DNA of 48,412 nt. It comes from Fibrobacter sp. (GTDB lineage: Bacteria > Fibrobacterota > Fibrobacteria > Fibrobacterales > Fibrobacteraceae). How positions within the stretch are numbered: the stretch's first letter is position 1; each line of letters begins with the position of its first letter. The notes beneath the pieces are model-generated. The model saw only the letters and a program-made list of their open reading frames with translations, searched no databases and was not told the origin of the DNA. Below are positions 9,117 through 16,875 of this stretch, piece by piece. Location: positions 1 through 48,412 of the forward strand of contig JAKSIK010000018.1 in assembly GCA_024398835.1 (NCBI GenBank), written 5' to 3'. A program made the position numbers and the translations under genes.

Positions 9117-9401
9117 ATGGAAGTTGAAGAATTGACCGTTGCTTTTAGTGACGAAGATACTGGTGAAGATGTAATCAAGGAATTGGACAAGGAAATCCTT
9201 TCTAAGGGAGCCTGGCCTACAGTGATGTTCTTTTATCAAGAAAAGGACCCTAAGACGGGCGATTTTGGGGAACCCAAGGTGTCTCTTCGCCGTTATCGCA
9301 AGATGCAGGGGAATTTCAAGGCCCAAGGCAAGTTCAAGATTACGGGCAAGGCCCAGGCGGAAGCCATTATTGATGTCCTTAAAAAGTGGTACAAGATTTA
9401 A
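9117..9401 (+). CDS. Small conserved-looking protein upstream of ybeY
   Basis: 94 residues from the ATG at 9117, which has AAGGTGG nine bases upstream; a GTG at 9105 is in frame but poorly placed. The protein is soluble and basic in its second half: acidic N-terminus, a beta segment (WPTVMFFYQEK), then PKVSLRRYRKMQG and a C-terminal helix ending DVLKKWYK. The order of a beta-rich basic strand followed by a helix vaguely resembles PC4-like single-stranded-nucleic-acid-binding proteins, but this is only a guess. Its stop overlaps the ybeY start (TAATG), so the two are translationally coupled, which fits a role near rRNA or RNA metabolism. Function unknown. Confidence 0.75.
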   Translation: MEVEELTVAFSDEDTGEDVIKELDKEILSKGAWPTVMFFYQEKDPKTGDFGEPKVSLRRYRKMQGNFKAQGKFKITGKAQAEAIIDVLKKWYKI

Positions 9402-9907
9402 TGCCAGACCCTGCTTGTTGTAAAAAGAATAAGAGCTCCTGCGCTACAAAGAAGGTTGCGCCTAAAAAGACAGCTCCCAAATACACGATAGACTTCCTTT
9501 GTGAGGGGAATATTAAGACTTTCCCTTGGAAAGGTAAGTTTGAAGTTATGGGCCGAAAGCTCCTTCATGAAGAGGGAACGGAAAAGAACGTGAACATCGT
9601 GCTTTGTTCCGATGAATTTGTTCGTGAAATGAATCGGGATTACCGCGGTTTGGACAAAGTAACGGATGTGCTTTCTTACGAATGGCACGAGGAAGATTTT
9701 CTAGGGGAAATCTACATTGCCAGAGACCAGGTGAAGCGTCAGGCTCCAGAATACGGGAATACTTTTTTTGCAGAACTCAAGCGGGTGATTGTTCACGGAC
9801 TATTGCATCTTTCGGGCTACGACCACATCAAGGCTGCAGACCGCAAGGTGATGCGGGCCCGTGAATGCGAGTTCCTCGGCCTCGATCCCTACAAGGAGAA
9901 GTATTGA
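9401..9907 (+). CDS. ybeY: Endoribonuclease YbeY (rRNA maturation factor)
   Basis: 168 residues. The zinc-binding signature HGLLHLSGYDH at about residues 132-142 is the family hallmark, and DKVTDVLSYEW and GEIYIARDQV are the usual flanking blocks. YbeY is a single-strand endoribonuclease needed for 16S rRNA 3' processing and ribosome quality control. The start is taken at the ATG at 9401, overlapping the previous stop as TAATG; an in-frame GTG at 9386 is an alternative. Unusual is an N-terminal extension of ~27 residues rich in Lys, Cys, Ala and Pro (CATKKVAPKKTAPKY) before the conserved fold begins. The stop overlaps the next start as TGATG. Confidence 0.93.
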   Translation: MPDPACCKKNKSSCATKKVAPKKTAPKYTIDFLCEGNIKTFPWKGKFEVMGRKLLHEEGTEKNVNIVLCSDEFVREMNRDYRGLDKVTDVLSYEWHEEDFLGEIYIARDQVKRQAPEYGNTFFAELKRVIVHGLLHLSGYDHIKAADRKVMRARECEFLGLDPYKEKY

Positions 9908-11235
9908 TGGAAACCTCGGAAACTTACGCCATAGTTTTCTTGATTCTCTTTCTTCTCACTTCCGCTACATTTTCCATGGTGAAATCCGCCTTCAGCGCCA
10001 TCTACGCGAAGCGGGACGCCCGAGATAGGGAAGGTCGGGAACTGAAGGTGGCCGCTTTGGTGGAAAAGAGCGGCTTCAATGAGACCATTTCCATCGGGCG
10101 CATCTTCTGCAATGTGGGCGCCGGCATTTTGGGCATGTATCTCTTTGAAAAATTGCCTTTCCCCTGGGTTCAGGATTACTGGTTCATCACATTCGTGTTG
10201 TTCCTAGTGGTATCCTGCTTTGGCATCTATACGGTGGCCGTTTTCTGCCCGAATCTGTTGGGCAGTTTAAAGCCTGATACCCTGGCCATCGTGCTTGTCC
10301 CGTTGTTCCGGGTGATGCGACTGCCTTTTGCTTTGCCCGCAAAAATCTGCCATCAGAGCTTCCTCAAGATTCTCAAATGGTGCGGTTACGATTCCAAGCT
10401 CAGTTTCTTGCCGGAGGAACGCCGCGATGCCGTTCAAGCCGACTTGTCAGATGTAAAGTCAGGCGAAACCGAAGGCCTTGAAAAAGAAGAACGGCAGATG
10501 ATTCTCAACATCTTTGATTTTGTGGAAACGCCTGTTCGTGAAATTATGACACCTCGGGTGGACATGTGCGCTGTGGACGTCAACACCACCATTGAAAACC
10601 TCGTGAAGATTCTCAATAACGAGCGTCATTCCCGCTTGCCTGTGTTTAAGGAAAGCCTCGACAACATTGTGGGTATTCTTTCCAACCGCGATTTTCTGGA
10701 ATGGTATACCGAGCATGGGGAAGAGCCATTCGATATCATGAAGCTCGTAATGCCGCCAGTCTTTGTGCCGTATCATCAGAAGATTGACGATTTATTGACG
10801 GAACTTCGCAAGACCGGGAACCAGCTGGCTATTGTCATCGATGAATATGGAGGAACTGCAGGCCTTGTGACGCTGGAAGACATCCTGGAAGAAATCGTCG
10901 GCGAAATCAAGGACGAAGACGACGTAGACGATGAGGAAAACATCCAGAGGACTAAGGACGGTCGCTTCATCTTGGACCCGGTCATCACTTTGTCTGACAT
11001 GGAATATAAGCTTGGCGTTGAACTCCAAACGCCGGAAAATTCCCATGTGGAAACGCTCTCTGGCTTGATTCAAGCAACATTGGGCGTCATACCCACTGCG
11101 GGTATGGAAACTGAAATTCAGGGCTTCAAGTTCAAGGTGCTAAAGATGGACGGCACCCGCATGGAAAAAGTTATGATGATTGTGCCTCCGGGAACCGTAC
11201 TTGGCCCGCGGACGCAAGCCTTCAAAGCTTTATAG
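9907..11235 (+). CDS. CorC/TlyC (HlyC)-family CBS-domain membrane protein
   Basis: 442 residues from the ATG at 9907, which overlaps the ybeY stop. The N-terminal ~150 residues hold hydrophobic segments of the CNNM/DUF21 type ([41 protein letters not shown]). A CBS-domain pair covers ~205-335 with the signatures [10 protein letters not shown] and [19 protein letters not shown], then comes a CorC_HlyC transporter-associated domain at ~350-435. Such proteins are linked to magnesium or cobalt export and resistance. The ybeY-CorC neighbourhood is common in bacteria, where a CorC-type gene often follows ybeY. The last six bases overlap the convergent thrH-like gene. Confidence 0.9.
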   Translation: METSETYAIVFLILFLLTSATFSMVKSAFSAIYAKRDARDREGRELKVAALVEKSGFNETISIGRIFCNVGAGILGMYLFEKLPFPWVQDYWFITFVLFLVVSCFGIYTVAVFCPNLLGSLKPDTLAIVLVPLFRVMRLPFALPAKICHQSFLKILKWCGYDSKLSFLPEERRDAVQADLSDVKSGETEGLEKEERQMILNIFDFVETPVREIMTPRVDMCAVDVNTTIENLVKILNNERHSRLPVFKESLDNIVGILSNRDFLEWYTEHGEEPFDIMKLVMPPVFVPYHQKIDDLLTELRKTGNQLAIVIDEYGGTAGLVTLEDILEEIVGEIKDEDDVDDEENIQRTKDGRFILDPVITLSDMEYKLGVELQTPENSHVETLSGLIQATLGVIPTAGMETEIQGFKFKVLKMDGTRMEKVMMIVPPGTVLGPRTQAFKAL

Positions 11236-11847
11236 CGTATCTTGGAACTGGTGAAATTTTTCCAGAAGTTCGTCGTAGGTCTTGGTGCTTTCCAGTTGCG
11301 GGAATTGTGCCACAATGGAATCGGGGGCACAGAAGAAAACGCCTTTATCGGCCTGCTTCAGCATGCCAGTATCATTGAAGGAATCTCCGCTGGCGAAAAC
11401 CTTGAAATTCAGGGCCTGCAAATGCTTCACGACAGTGGTCTTCTGGTCATTTAACCGCAGGTGGTATGACTTAATCATATCGTTTTCCACAATCAAATTG
11501 TGACAGAAGATAGTGGGCATGCCTAGGTTCTTCATGATGGGGTAGGCGAATTCCTGGAAGGTGTCGGAGAGGATGATGACCTGGGCTTCGTCGCGGAGTT
11601 TATCCATGAAGTCGCGGGCACCTTCCAGCAAGCCAAGATTTCCAATCACATTCTGGATAGTGCTGAGGGTGATGTGTTCTCTTTCCAAAATCTTGATGCG
11701 GCCCTTCATGAGCACATCGTAATCGGGAATGTCTCTTGTGGTGAGGCGGAGGTCGGGAATGCCCGTCTTTTCTGCAACCGCAATCCAAATTTCGGGAGCG
11801 AGGACTCCTTCCAAATCAAGAGTGACGACACATTGCTTGGTAAACAT
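11230..11847 (-). CDS. thrH: ThrH-like HAD phosphatase (phosphoserine phosphatase/homoserine phosphotransferase)
   Basis: 205 residues, the usual length of ThrH. HAD motif I is atypical in the ThrH manner: LDLEGVLAPEIWIAVAEKTG, where the second Asp of DxD is replaced by Glu. TTRDIPDYDVLMK, the motif II serine in VIILSDTFQEFAYP and motif IV GDSFNDTGML complete the fold. ThrH dephosphorylates phosphoserine and can transfer the phosphate to homoserine, so it touches serine and threonine synthesis. It starts two bases after the hslO stop, so the two are probably cotranscribed. ThrH is well known mainly from pseudomonads; the assignment rests on motif similarity. Confidence 0.88.
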   Translation of the reverse strand: MFTKQCVVTLDLEGVLAPEIWIAVAEKTGIPDLRLTTRDIPDYDVLMKGRIKILEREHITLSTIQNVIGNLGLLEGARDFMDKLRDEAQVIILSDTFQEFAYPIMKNLGMPTIFCHNLIVENDMIKSYHLRLNDQKTTVVKHLQALNFKVFASGDSFNDTGMLKQADKGVFFCAPDSIVAQFPQLESTKTYDELLEKFHQFQDTL

Positions 11848-11849
11848 GA

Positions 11850-12728
11850 CTACTTCTTCCTATCCTTGATTAAATCGTCCAAATCCTGCGTGGTGATGGT
11901 ATAATTCTTGCGGCAGAAATCGCAAACCACATCCAGATTCTTGCCATCTTTTCTCAAGTCGTTGAGATCGGCAAGGGGAAGTGTGGCAAGTGTTGCCACC
12001 ATGCGGTCCTTGCTGCAGGGGCAGTAGGCCTTAGGCTCAATTTCACGAATGATTTCAATATCGTAGGGACCGCGAAGCTGGTCCAGAAGCTCGTCGGAAT
12101 CAAAGCCCTCAGCTTTGTGCATGTCCTTGAATTTCGGAAGGTTGAGGACAATCTGTTCCAGAATGGCAATGTCCTTGTCTTCCAGACCGGGGAAGGCCTC
12201 AACATAGAAGCCGGCGGCATAGTCCAGCTTGCTGGGGTCTTCTTTATTGAAGTCGGCCTCAATCCCTACAGCGGAACGGATTTGTTCGGATTGCAAGAGG
12301 TATGTGGCCAGATTCTGCCCCATGGAGATGCTCGGGGCCTCAATAATGCTTTCGTGAACCCGCTTGCCGAATTCATTCAATTTCAGGACTTCGATGTTCT
12401 GGGGTGCGATGGCGGGTTCGTTTGCGCCAACTGCCTGAAGCTCTGCCTGTGGAACCATGGCCCGCACAAGACCCATGGGGGTGGAGTCGGACTGGATGGA
12501 GGAGATTTCGCCACTGAATTTTGTGGTAAACTTCACGGTTCCCGGGAACTTGAGCCCGGAACTGAGGAAAATGCTTGCGATAGTATTTTCGGCCAAAAGT
12601 TTCAGCATATAGCCTTTGGCGTTGTGCTTACTGCCGATTTCATTCATGGTGGCAGTCAAATCTACGACAATCATGCGGAAGGGCGTTTTTTGCCCTGTGG
12701 CGCGAACAATGCGGTCCTTGAAATTCAT
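11850..12728 (-). CDS. hslO: Hsp33-family redox-regulated chaperone
   Basis: 292 residues, typical for Hsp33. The N-terminal domain has the expected IVVDLTATMNE and substrate-binding region; the C-terminal redox switch has four cysteines arranged CxC (YCPCSKDRM, about residue 232) and CxxC (VCDFCRKNY, about 271), which bind zinc when reduced. The chaperone holdase becomes active on oxidation and unfolding. No Shine-Dalgarno is visible; a TATATT hexamer ends only 7 nt before the ATG, suggesting a leaderless or nearly leaderless mRNA. The thrH-like gene follows directly. Confidence 0.93.
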   Translation of the reverse strand: MNFKDRIVRATGQKTPFRMIVVDLTATMNEIGSKHNAKGYMLKLLAENTIASIFLSSGLKFPGTVKFTTKFSGEISSIQSDSTPMGLVRAMVPQAELQAVGANEPAIAPQNIEVLKLNEFGKRVHESIIEAPSISMGQNLATYLLQSEQIRSAVGIEADFNKEDPSKLDYAAGFYVEAFPGLEDKDIAILEQIVLNLPKFKDMHKAEGFDSDELLDQLRGPYDIEIIREIEPKAYCPCSKDRMVATLATLPLADLNDLRKDGKNLDVVCDFCRKNYTITTQDLDDLIKDRKK

Positions 12729-12735
12729 GGATAGA

Positions 12736-12741
12736 AATATA
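12736..12741 (-). promoter_or_regulatory. Candidate -10 hexamer (TATATT) for hslO, 7 nt from start codon
   Basis: TATATT on the minus strand is followed by TCTATCC and then the hslO ATG. With normal -10 geometry the transcript would start within a base of the initiation codon. Confidence 0.5.
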
Positions 12742-12805
12742 ATAAATAGTGGTTGGTGGCTGGAGACTGGTGGTTAATGGTATACATCTGCGCGATGATT
12801 TTATG

Positions 12806-12811
12806 TATATT
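12806..12811 (+). promoter_or_regulatory. Candidate -10 hexamer (TATATT) for the DJ-1/PfpI gene
   Basis: TATATT lies 30 nt before the ATG at 12842 and leaves room for the GTGGAGG ribosome binding site, unlike the short-gap promoters of the neighbouring hslO and mnmA. Confidence 0.45.
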
Positions 12812-12841
12812 CCTTTTGGATATATAAATTGTGGAGGTTTT

Positions 12842-13387
12842 ATGAACATTCTTTTTTTGATGGCCGATGGTTTTGAAGAACTGGAATTTGTAGCACCCTT
12901 TGACTACTTTCAGCGTGGTGGATTGAGCGTGACTCTGGCTTCCATTTCAGATAAGTTGGAAGTGGTGGGTTCCCATGGATTACCCATCAAGGCAAATGTT
13001 TTGCTGAACGGTCTAGATTTGTCCAAATTCGATGGTGTGCTTTTGCCGGGTGGCGGCCTCGGTGTTCAGAACCTCTTGAATTCCAAGTCTGTAGAAGATG
13101 CCATCTGTTACTTCAATGACGAGAACAAGTGGGTCTTTGCCATCTGTGCTGCACCAAAGGTGCTGAGCAAGGCTGGAATTCTGATGGACCGGAAATTCAC
13201 TTGCTACCCTAGCTGCGAGCAGGGACTGATGTACCGGGAATTTTCGGAAGACCGGGTTGTGGTGGACGGAAACTTTGTCACGAGCCGTGGTGCAGGAACT
13301 GCCGAAGAATTTGCGCTCATTTGCCTCTCGCAAATGATGGGTGATGCCGTTAGTGAAAAAGTCCGTCAGCAGACGGTTGCACGCTAA
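12842..13387 (+). CDS. DJ-1/PfpI (YajL-like) family protein
   Basis: 181 residues from the ATG at 12842, which has GTGGAGG upstream; the longer open frame to 12749 has no such support. The N-terminus MNILFLMADGFEELEFVAPF carries the conserved glutamate of the DJ-1 active site; the nucleophile-elbow cysteine sits in FAICAAPKVLSKAG, and a final motif VTSRGAGTAEEFAL is the family's usual GPGTA-like block. Members include YajL and DJ-1 deglycase/chaperone-type proteins and thiazole-linked ThiJ annotations; the exact activity cannot be set from sequence. Its stop lies three bases from the convergent mnmA stop. Confidence 0.9.
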   Translation: MNILFLMADGFEELEFVAPFDYFQRGGLSVTLASISDKLEVVGSHGLPIKANVLLNGLDLSKFDGVLLPGGGLGVQNLLNSKSVEDAICYFNDENKWVFAICAAPKVLSKAGILMDRKFTCYPSCEQGLMYREFSEDRVVVDGNFVTSRGAGTAEEFALICLSQMMGDAVSEKVRQQTVAR

Positions 13388-13390
13388 AAA

Positions 13391-14488
13391 CTATTTATCG
13401 ATGATGGCGGAAGCGACAACGCCATCTTCATCATAAAGCACAAGAATCTGTCCTGGAGTGGACGCAAATTGAGGTTCATCAAACTGAACCTTGATTTCGT
13501 TATCATCCATTTCTAAGATTTTGGCAGGGGAGCCCTTATGCCCTAATCGAATTTGGGCGGAAAGTTGTTTTTGAAGGGTTGGAGAATCCTTGGAAACCAT
13601 CAGATTCAGGCCAACCCCGTGAACCACATTGCTCTGAAGGACGCTTCTTGGACCGAGAACCACCTGATTTTTAGCGACATCGATGTTCACCACGAAAAGG
13701 GGCTCTGGCTGACCGCCAATATTCAAGCCCTTCCGCTGACCAATGGTGTAGTAGACGATGCCTTTATGCTTGCCTAGGACCTTTCCGTTGACATCTACAA
13801 AGTCTCCAGGAATGTTGTCGGACTCGTCAAAGAGAACGGAATAGTCGCCGCATTCCAAGAAATCCTGGCTTTCCTTTTTATCGGCGTAATCGCTCCAGCC
13901 GATTTCACGGGCCAACGCCTTTACATCTTCCTTAAGCATCCCGCCTAGAGGGAATTTAACCATCGACAGCTGGTCGAAACTGAGGCGGGAAAGGAAGTAG
14001 GACTGGTCCTTCGTGTTGTCTGCGGAGCGGTAGAGGAAAGGCTTATCAGGCGTTGAGAAGTCTAGTTTCGCGTAGTGGCCTGTGGCGAAGTAATCGAAGG
14101 CGATGCCCATCTTGCGGGCGGTTTGCAGCAGCGCCCCGAACTTGATGGTCTGATTGCAGCGGACACAGGGGTTCGGGGTACGACCGGCCCGATATTCACT
14201 GCGGAAGTAGTCCAGCACCTGCTTGCTGTATTCGCTAGAGACGGGCACAGTGTAGTGAGGAATCCCGAGGCGTTCGGCGATTTTTTTTGCAGCTTCAATG
14301 CTTTCGCCCTCGTTAGGGCCAAAACAGCCGGAACGGCCCTCGATTTTGGGCAGGTTGGGGAGTGAATTGTCCCACATGGACATGGTAATGCCAACCACAT
14401 TGAAACCTTGCTGTTTCAATTTCCATGCGGCTAGGGCGGAATCTACACCGCCAGAAAGTCCCACCGCAACTGTCTTTGCTTCTGCCAT
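13391..14488 (-). CDS. mnmA: tRNA-specific 2-thiouridylase MnmA
   Basis: 365 residues. The PP-loop VAVGLSGGVDSALAAW is at residues ~7-22, the first catalytic cysteine in NPCVRCNQTIKFG (about 113-125), and the second in KKESQDFLECGDYS. The block YYTIGQRKGLNIGG belongs to the central domain. MnmA thiolates U34 of tRNA-Lys, -Glu and -Gln. A TATCTT hexamer ends six bases before the ATG, so the message may begin exactly at the start codon. It is divergent from the queuosine-precursor transporter gene, another tRNA wobble-modification function. Confidence 0.95.
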   Translation of the reverse strand: MAEAKTVAVGLSGGVDSALAAWKLKQQGFNVVGITMSMWDNSLPNLPKIEGRSGCFGPNEGESIEAAKKIAERLGIPHYTVPVSSEYSKQVLDYFRSEYRAGRTPNPCVRCNQTIKFGALLQTARKMGIAFDYFATGHYAKLDFSTPDKPFLYRSADNTKDQSYFLSRLSFDQLSMVKFPLGGMLKEDVKALAREIGWSDYADKKESQDFLECGDYSVLFDESDNIPGDFVDVNGKVLGKHKGIVYYTIGQRKGLNIGGQPEPLFVVNIDVAKNQVVLGPRSVLQSNVVHGVGLNLMVSKDSPTLQKQLSAQIRLGHKGSPAKILEMDDNEIKVQFDEPQFASTPGQILVLYDEDGVVASAIIDK

Positions 14489-14494
14489 GCCTTA

Positions 14495-14500
14495 AAGATA
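14495..14500 (-). promoter_or_regulatory. Candidate -10 hexamer (TATCTT) for mnmA, 6 nt from start codon
   Basis: TATCTT on the minus strand, then TAAGGC, then ATG. A standard -10 to +1 distance puts the transcript start on the A of the ATG. The AAGG in the gap is too close to the ATG for a normal Shine-Dalgarno. Confidence 0.45.
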
Positions 14501-14530
14501 AAAAAGTTTAGAGCGAAACGCACAAATTTC

Positions 14531-14536
14531 TATATT
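14531..14536 (+). promoter_or_regulatory. Candidate -10 hexamer (TATATT) for the VUT-family transporter gene
   Basis: TATATT is followed by ten bases (CCTAACTGTT) and the ATG at 14547. No Shine-Dalgarno fits in that gap, so a leader of about four bases is predicted. Confidence 0.5.
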
Positions 14537-14546
14537 CCTAACTGTT

Positions 14547-15227
14547 ATGAAGAAGTTTGAATTGAATCGGAGTGAATGGCTGCTGGCACTTACCAGCTTC
14601 TATTGCGTCATTTCGGTCATGATGAACCTTCTTTGTATGAAGCCTCTGAGTTTCGGAACCAGCTTCATTTGGATGGATGGCGGTCTCCTCATTAGCTGGA
14701 TTTCGTTCCTCCTTTCCAACGTGATTACGGAAGTTTATGGAAAGCGGACAGCAATCGTCGCAGCTGGCATCGCTGCAGTGGTTTCATTCATCGTAAGTCT
14801 CATTGGCCTTTTGGAAGTCTATTTGCCAACACTTCCAGAATATTCAGACCAGGCCACTCATTTTGCCCACGTTTTCAGCAATGGCCCGAGAACAATTATT
14901 TCCTCTTCAATTGCTTTTTTTATCGGCAATTTGATTAATGTGGAAATCATCCATGGCTTCCGTAAAAAAGCTGTGGCTCAGGGGAAAGACAACAACGCTA
15001 AATTCACGTTCCGAGCCATATTCTCTACGATTATTGGCCAATTTGTGGATAATGGACTTTTTCAGACTTTGGCTTTTGCGCCTATCGGGTTCACCTTGTA
15101 CGAAATGCGCTGGGTGGATATCGGTACGGCGGTAGTTTCCAGCACCATTATCGAGACATTGATGGAATCCTTCTTTGTGCTTCTGGTGACCATACCTTTG
15201 ACCCGGTATTTGCAAAAGAAGTCGTAG
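14547..15227 (+). CDS. yhhQ: Queuosine precursor transporter (YhhQ/VUT family)
   Basis: 226 residues of a polytopic inner-membrane protein with about six hydrophobic segments. Family marks are FLLSNVITEVYGKR near residue 60 and the FSTIIGQFVDNGLFQTLAF block near 155. Proteins of this family (PF02592) import queuosine precursors such as preQ0 or preQ1 in the cases studied. The ATG at 14547 is followed at once by a basic stretch (MKKFELNRSEW) and the first membrane segment. It is divergent from mnmA across 58 bases. The specific substrate is an inference from the family. Confidence 0.9.
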   Translation: MKKFELNRSEWLLALTSFYCVISVMMNLLCMKPLSFGTSFIWMDGGLLISWISFLLSNVITEVYGKRTAIVAAGIAAVVSFIVSLIGLLEVYLPTLPEYSDQATHFAHVFSNGPRTIISSSIAFFIGNLINVEIIHGFRKKAVAQGKDNNAKFTFRAIFSTIIGQFVDNGLFQTLAFAPIGFTLYEMRWVDIGTAVVSSTIIETLMESFFVLLVTIPLTRYLQKKS

Positions 15228-15280
15228 AATTTAAGAACGATTTTCTATCTTTGGCGATAGTGAAATTTTTTTGTATCCGT

Positions 15281-15286
15281 TATATT
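15281..15286 (+). promoter_or_regulatory. Candidate -10 hexamer (TATATT) for prfC, 5 nt from start codon
   Basis: TATATT, then TGACT, then the prfC ATG. There is no Shine-Dalgarno between the hexamer and the ATG. This is one of six short-gap promoters in the window. Confidence 0.45.
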
Positions 15287-15291
15287 TGACT

Positions 15292-16857
15292 ATGAATCCA
15301 GAAATTGAAAAACGCCGTACTTTTGCAATTGTGAGCCACCCTGACGCTGGTAAGACAACCATCACGGAAAAATTCCTGTGGTATGGAAATGTGATTCGTG
15401 AGGCGGGCCATGTTCGTGCCAAGGCCAATAAGAGCTACACGGTTAGTGATTGGATGAAAATCGAGCAGCAGCGTGGAATTTCCGTTTCCAGTTCCGTGTT
15501 GAACTTCCCTTTTGAGGGTTGCATGTTTAACCTGGTGGATACCCCGGGGCATCAGGACTTCTGCGAAGATACTTACCGCGCTCTGACGGCTGTGGATGCT
15601 GCTCTAGTGCTTATTGATAGTGTGAACGGCGTGGAAAAGCAGACTATACGCTTGATGAACGTTTGCCGCATGCGTCATACACCCATCATCACCTTCATCA
15701 ACAAGATGGACTTGGATGGCCGCCATGTGCTGGATCTTCTGGACCAGATTGAAAATGTACTCCACATCAAGACGGCTCCTTTTACGCTACCCATTGGCGT
15801 TGGAAAGCTTTTCAAGGGTGTCTATTCTATTGCGGAGAATACCTTCCATACTTTTAACCCGGATGATGGTAAGCAGGAAATCATCCAGATGACGGGCCCC
15901 GATGATCCGCGGCTGGTGGAGCTGTGCGGCGAGAATTGGGTGAACCAGTTCAAGGAAGAATATGAGATGGTGACGGGCGGTATGGACCCCTTTGACCATG
16001 AACGCTTCCTGAAGGGGGAGATGTGCCCGGTGTTCTTCGGCAGTGCGGTGAACAACTTCGGTGTGCGCCAGTTGTTGAACGCTTTTGCAAAACTGGCCCC
16101 GCCGCCCATGGTCCGCAACACGGACAAGCGCGATGTGAAGCCCGATGAAGACGCCTTTAGCGCGTTTGTGTTTAAGATTCAGGCGAATATGGACCCGAAG
16201 CACCGCGACCGTACGGCCTTCCTCCGCATTTGTTCCGGCAGCTTTACTCGTGGCGAAAAGGTTTTCCACGTGCGTACGGGCCGTGAAATCCGCTTGGCGG
16301 CTCCTACAGCATTCCTCGCTAAAGATAAGGAAGTCATTGACCACGCCTGGGCAGGTGATATTGTGGGCATCAACGACCCCGGTCTCTTCCGCATTGGCGA
16401 TACCTTGACGGATGGGGAGAAGATGAGTTTTACGGGAATTCCAGATTTTGCTCCGGAGCACTTTGCCCGTGTGACCCTTTTGAATCCTCTTAAGTCTAAG
16501 CAATTGACCAAGGGCTTGGCGGAACTTTCGGAAGAAGGCGCTACTCAGCTTTACGAACCCTTGAAGTCTGCCATTCCTGTGGTTGGCGTGGTTGGCGAAT
16601 TGCAGTTTGACGTACTCAAGTTCCGCTTGCAGAGCGAATATGGCGCCGATGTGCAGTTGGACCGCGTTCCGGCTCATGGAATCCGCTGGGTTAAGGGGCC
16701 AGAAGTGGACGTCGGAAAGTTTGCAGACGAATACGCCATGGATTGCATGATGGACAAGGAGCGGAATCTGGTTTGCCTGTTCCCTAACGAGTACCGCTTG
16801 AATCTGGCCATGAAGAATTTTGAAAACCTCACCTTCGCGGAGACTTCTCAGGGTTAA
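15292..16857 (+). CDS. prfC: Peptide chain release factor 3
   Basis: 521 residues from the ATG at 15292; the frame extends to a TTG at 15271 but MNPEIEKRRTFAIVSHPDAG is the family N-terminus. GTPase motifs are present in order: G1 SHPDAGKTT, G2 region with QQRGISVSSSV, G3 DTPGHQDF and G4 NKMD. RF3 is the translational GTPase that recycles RF1 and RF2 from the ribosome. The middle and C-terminal domains follow the RF3 pattern (GVVGELQFDVLKFRL). The stop is 18 bases before the CbiX-SirC gene. No anomalies were seen. Confidence 0.96.
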   Translation: MNPEIEKRRTFAIVSHPDAGKTTITEKFLWYGNVIREAGHVRAKANKSYTVSDWMKIEQQRGISVSSSVLNFPFEGCMFNLVDTPGHQDFCEDTYRALTAVDAALVLIDSVNGVEKQTIRLMNVCRMRHTPIITFINKMDLDGRHVLDLLDQIENVLHIKTAPFTLPIGVGKLFKGVYSIAENTFHTFNPDDGKQEIIQMTGPDDPRLVELCGENWVNQFKEEYEMVTGGMDPFDHERFLKGEMCPVFFGSAVNNFGVRQLLNAFAKLAPPPMVRNTDKRDVKPDEDAFSAFVFKIQANMDPKHRDRTAFLRICSGSFTRGEKVFHVRTGREIRLAAPTAFLAKDKEVIDHAWAGDIVGINDPGLFRIGDTLTDGEKMSFTGIPDFAPEHFARVTLLNPLKSKQLTKGLAELSEEGATQLYEPLKSAIPVVGVVGELQFDVLKFRLQSEYGADVQLDRVPAHGIRWVKGPEVDVGKFADEYAMDCMMDKERNLVCLFPNEYRLNLAMKNFENLTFAETSQG

Positions 16858-16875
16858 TCCTCGGGAGCTTTATCC

